Shown here: positions 39,319 through 43,725 of the stretch, piece by piece
How positions within the stretch are numbered: the stretch's first letter is position 1
How the letters are laid out: each line of letters starts with the position of its first letter
From: Luminiphilus sp.
GTDB lineage: Bacteria; Pseudomonadota; Gammaproteobacteria; Pseudomonadales; Halieaceae
NCBI GenBank assembly: GCA_029253705.1
Contig: JAQWYY010000178.1
Span: 1 to 43,725 of the forward strand
Length of the DNA: 43,725 nucleotides
Reading direction: 5' to 3'
The notes under the pieces: model-generated
Databases searched by the model: none
Seen by the model: the letters and a program-made list of their open reading frames with translations, nothing else
What the model was told of the DNA's origin: nothing
Program-made: the position numbers and the translations under genes

Positions 39319-39385
39319 AAGAGCAAATCGGATTTACTTGTTGAGATGAGACTTTAACAGGGGATAGGGTTTTTAAAGACCAAAA

Positions 39386-39408
39386 AAAACCGCCTAAAAG
39401 GCGGTTTT
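39386..39408. terminator. Rho-independent terminator of the atp operon
   Basis: AAAACCGCC-TAAAA-GGCGGTTTT between atpC and glmU. Confidence 0.85.
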
Positions 39409-39421
39409 CTTACTTGACCTG

Positions 39422-39850
39422 TCAACCTCTACCGGCGCGGCCTTTCATTTTTCTGAGAGTTGCTAATTGTGCAGCAGCTTCGGCAAGCTGAGCAGACGCT
39501 CTGCCATAGTCCAGTTCACCGCTTTGATTAGCCAGTGCTTCTTCAGCAGCTTTTCGCGACTCTTCAGCAGCTGCCTCGTCTACATCAGCAGCTCGCAGTG
39601 CGGTGTCAGCCAAAATAGTAACAACATCGCGCTGCACTTCTAAAAAACCACCCGAGGCATAAAACACCTGCTCTGAACCGCCCTGCTCAACGAGACGCAC
39701 CGGCCCAGGCACCAGGGCGGTAAGCAATGGAGCATGTCCGTAGCAAATTCCCAGCTCACCTTCTGAACCTGTAGCGACAAGCAACTCTACCAGACCCGAG
39801 TAAATCTGGGCCTCGGCAGACACGATGTCACAATGAATGGTCATAGCCAT
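39422..39850 (-). CDS. atpC: F0F1 ATP synthase epsilon subunit
   Basis: [44 protein letters not shown]. Confidence 0.97.
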   Translation of the reverse strand: MAMTIHCDIVSAEAQIYSGLVELLVATGSEGELGICYGHAPLLTALVPGPVRLVEQGGSEQVFYASGGFLEVQRDVVTILADTALRAADVDEAAAEESRKAAEEALANQSGELDYGRASAQLAEAAAQLATLRKMKGRAGRG

Positions 39851-39869
39851 AACGTACTACCCCGCGGGA

Positions 39870-41321
<1,452 letters not shown>

Positions 41322-41343
41322 TCAGGGTTTATTTCTTTTGTGG

Positions 41344-42207
41344 CTAACCAATGGCCGCGGCACCACTGACAATCTCCGCCAGCTCCTGAGTAATTGCCGC
41401 TTGGCGTGCTTTGTTGTAAACCAACTGAAGCTCATCTATCAGATCACCGGCGTTATCACTGGCGCTCTTCATGGCCACCATTCGAGCTGCCTGCTCACAC
41501 GCACCGTTTTCCACAACGGCTTGGTACACCAACGACTCCACGTACCGAACGAGTAACGCATCGAGCAGTTCACGGGCATCGGGCTCATATACATAGTCCC
41601 AGTGGTGTGACAGGTTGGCATCCTTTGAAGGTTCTAAGGGCAGCAATTGCTCCACCTGCGGCGTTTGAGTCATGGTATTCACGAATTCGTTACTCACCAG
41701 ATACAACGTGTCGATACGACCCTCAACGTAAGCGTCGAGCATTTGCTTAACGCCTCCGATGAGTTGATCCACAGTGGGCTCTTCACCCACATCTCGGACG
41801 CTGGCTACAACATTGCCACCCACGCTCTTAAAGAAGGCTAAGGATTTCGCTCCGATCAAACAAAGATCAACGCCAATACCTGCCTCGTTTTGAGGGCGCA
41901 TTTGCGCAATTGCCGCCTTAAACAGATTGATGTTCAAGCCACCACAAAGACCGCGATCTGTAGATACAATAATGTACCCTACCCGCTTGAGTTCTCGTTG
42001 CTCCATGTACGCGTGCCGATATTCGGGTACGGCGTTGGCAATATGCCCAACCACGTCACGAATACGCCGGGCGTAGGGTTTTCCAAGCTCCATGCGGTCC
42101 TGAGCGCGCCGCATCTTACTGGCCGCCACCATCTCCATAGCACTGGTGATCTTCTGAGTACTTTGAATACTCGAGATCTTAGTGCGAATTTCCTTACCAG
42201 CAGCCAT
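41344..42207 (-). CDS. atpG: F0F1 ATP synthase gamma subunit
   Basis: [35 protein letters not shown]. Confidence 0.98.
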   Translation of the reverse strand: MAAGKEIRTKISSIQSTQKITSAMEMVAASKMRRAQDRMELGKPYARRIRDVVGHIANAVPEYRHAYMEQRELKRVGYIIVSTDRGLCGGLNINLFKAAIAQMRPQNEAGIGVDLCLIGAKSLAFFKSVGGNVVASVRDVGEEPTVDQLIGGVKQMLDAYVEGRIDTLYLVSNEFVNTMTQTPQVEQLLPLEPSKDANLSHHWDYVYEPDARELLDALLVRYVESLVYQAVVENGACEQAARMVAMKSASDNAGDLIDELQLVYNKARQAAITQELAEIVSGAAAIG

Positions 42208-42213
42208 ATTCGG

Positions 42214-43725
42214 TTACCAAGCCTGCGTTGACTTAAATGTGTCAATAGCTGCTTTGAAGGCCGCTTCCCGGTCGTCATTCCAACCACCATCTGCAGCAAT
42301 TTCAGACATCAACGCACCATGCTCAGCATGCATATAAGCCAGTAATGCGGTTTCGAGGTCACCGATTTTATCGACCGGAACGTCACCCAGCTGATTTTCG
42401 TTAGCGGCGTACAAAAGAACCCCCATCTCAGCAATTGACAGTGGCGCATACTGCTTTTGCTTCATCAACTCGGTTACACGTTCACCATGATCAAGTTGTG
42501 CTTTCGTTGCGTCGTCTAAGTCTGATGCAAATTGAGAGAACGCTGCCAGCTCACGATACTGTGCAAGTGCGGTTCGAATACCACCCGAAAGCTTCTTCAC
42601 AATCTTCGATTGGGCAGCACCACCTACTCGAGAAACCGAAATACCTGCGTTCATTGCCGGACGCACACCGGCGTTAAACATATCCGCTTCCAAAAATATC
42701 TGACCATCGGTAATGGAGATTACGTTAGTCGGTACGAAGGCTGAGACATCTCCCGCTTGAGTCTCAATAACAGGCAAAGCCGTTAACGAACCAGTCTTAC
42801 CCTTGACCGCTCCATTAGTGAACTTTTCTACATAGTCAGCATTCACTCTGGCAGCGCGCTCAAGTAGACGCGAGTGCAAGTAAAAGACGTCACCGGGGTA
42901 AGCCTCTCGACCGGGTGGGCGACGCAAAAGCAGGGAAATTTGACGGTAAGCCACGGCCTGCTTGGATAGGTCATCATAAATAATTAGGGCATCTTCGCCG
43001 CGGTCTCTGTAGTACTCACCCATTGTGCAACCCGCAAACGGCGCCAAAAACTGCATCGCAGCTGGATCGGATGCGTTAGCCGCAACAACAATGGTGTGGT
43101 CCATTGCGCCATGCTCTTCTAACTTGCGAACAACAGCGGCTACTGAGGACGCTTTCTGTCCCACAGCAACGTAGACGCACTTAATGCCCGTTCCTTTTTG
43201 GTTGATAATAGCGTCTACCGCAATGGCGGTTTTGCCTACCTGTCGATCACCAATAATTAACTCACGCTGGCCTCGACCAATTGGCACCATGGCGTCGATA
43301 GCTTTCAAACCAATTTGTACCGGTTGATCAACTGACTGACGTGCAATGACACCGGGTGCAATCTTTTCAATGGCGTCGGTTTCTTCCGTTTCGATGCTTC
43401 CACGGCCATCGATAGGGTTCCCAAGAGCGTCTACAACGCGGCCTTGAAGAGCAGGGCCAACAGGGACCTCCAAAATCCGACCCGTACAGCGACAGGTTTG
43501 CCCCTCTGCAAGCTGCTTGTAATCGCCCAGAATAACCGCGCCCACGGAGTCGCGCTCCAAGTTGAGTGCTAAGCCAAAAATACCGCCTTGAAACTCGATC
43601 ATTTCACCGTACTGCACCTCATTGAGGCCATGAATACGGATAATGCCATCGGTTACCGAGACAATCGTACCTTCGTTGGTTGCTTGCGATGTGACATCGA
43701 GCTGATCAATCCGTTGCCGAATGAT
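42214..43725 (-). CDS. atpA: F0F1 ATP synthase alpha subunit, 5' end cut by window end
   Basis: [20 protein letters not shown]; frame stays open to 43725 with [34 protein letters not shown]. Confidence 0.98.
   Translation of the reverse strand: MIRQRIDQLDVTSQATNEGTIVSVTDGIIRIHGLNEVQYGEMIEFQGGIFGLALNLERDSVGAVILGDYKQLAEGQTCRCTGRILEVPVGPALQGRVVDALGNPIDGRGSIETEETDAIEKIAPGVIARQSVDQPVQIGLKAIDAMVPIGRGQRELIIGDRQVGKTAIAVDAIINQKGTGIKCVYVAVGQKASSVAAVVRKLEEHGAMDHTIVVAANASDPAAMQFLAPFAGCTMGEYYRDRGEDALIIYDDLSKQAVAYRQISLLLRRPPGREAYPGDVFYLHSRLLERAARVNADYVEKFTNGAVKGKTGSLTALPVIETQAGDVSAFVPTNVISITDGQIFLEADMFNAGVRPAMNAGISVSRVGGAAQSKIVKKLSGGIRTALAQYRELAAFSQFASDLDDATKAQLDHGERVTELMKQKQYAPLSIAEMGVLLYAANENQLGDVPVDKIGDLETALLAYMHAEHGALMSEIAADGGWNDDREAAFKAAIDTFKSTQAW

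Overview
The window is a contiguous gammaproteobacterial chromosome segment, probably from a marine lineage, dominated by conserved housekeeping blocks: trmB/rpoH/ftsXEY; rsmD-coaD/mutM/rpmG-rpmB/radC; coaBC-algC-like-argB-slmA; pyrE/crc-like/rph/yicC-gmk-rpoZ-spoT-ridA; recG-ubiA; a TRAP transporter; uvrD; SPOR protein; glmS-glmU-atpCDGA. No rRNA, tRNA, CRISPR array or recognisable transposase was seen. Three things stand out. (1) The AlgC/phosphomannomutase-like protein between coaBC and argB is membrane-anchored. It has lost the catalytic phosphoserine (TGSHNP -> TGGHGD) and most of the phosphate-binding loop, which suggests a pseudoenzyme or a new function. (2) A perfect CIRCE operator (TTAGCACTC-N9-GAGTGCTAA) lies in the rpoH leader, which would link HrcA to sigma-32 control. 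(3) Immediately downstream of glmS, where attTn7 normally lies, there is a ~1.4 kb AT-rich island. It carries small same-strand orphan ORFs (a MBOAT-like protein and two small membrane proteins), 16-bp inverted repeats, and a ~125-nt attC-like imperfect hairpin. This looks like integron-cassette-like mobile DNA. Family assignments come from reading motifs by eye; no database search was run.
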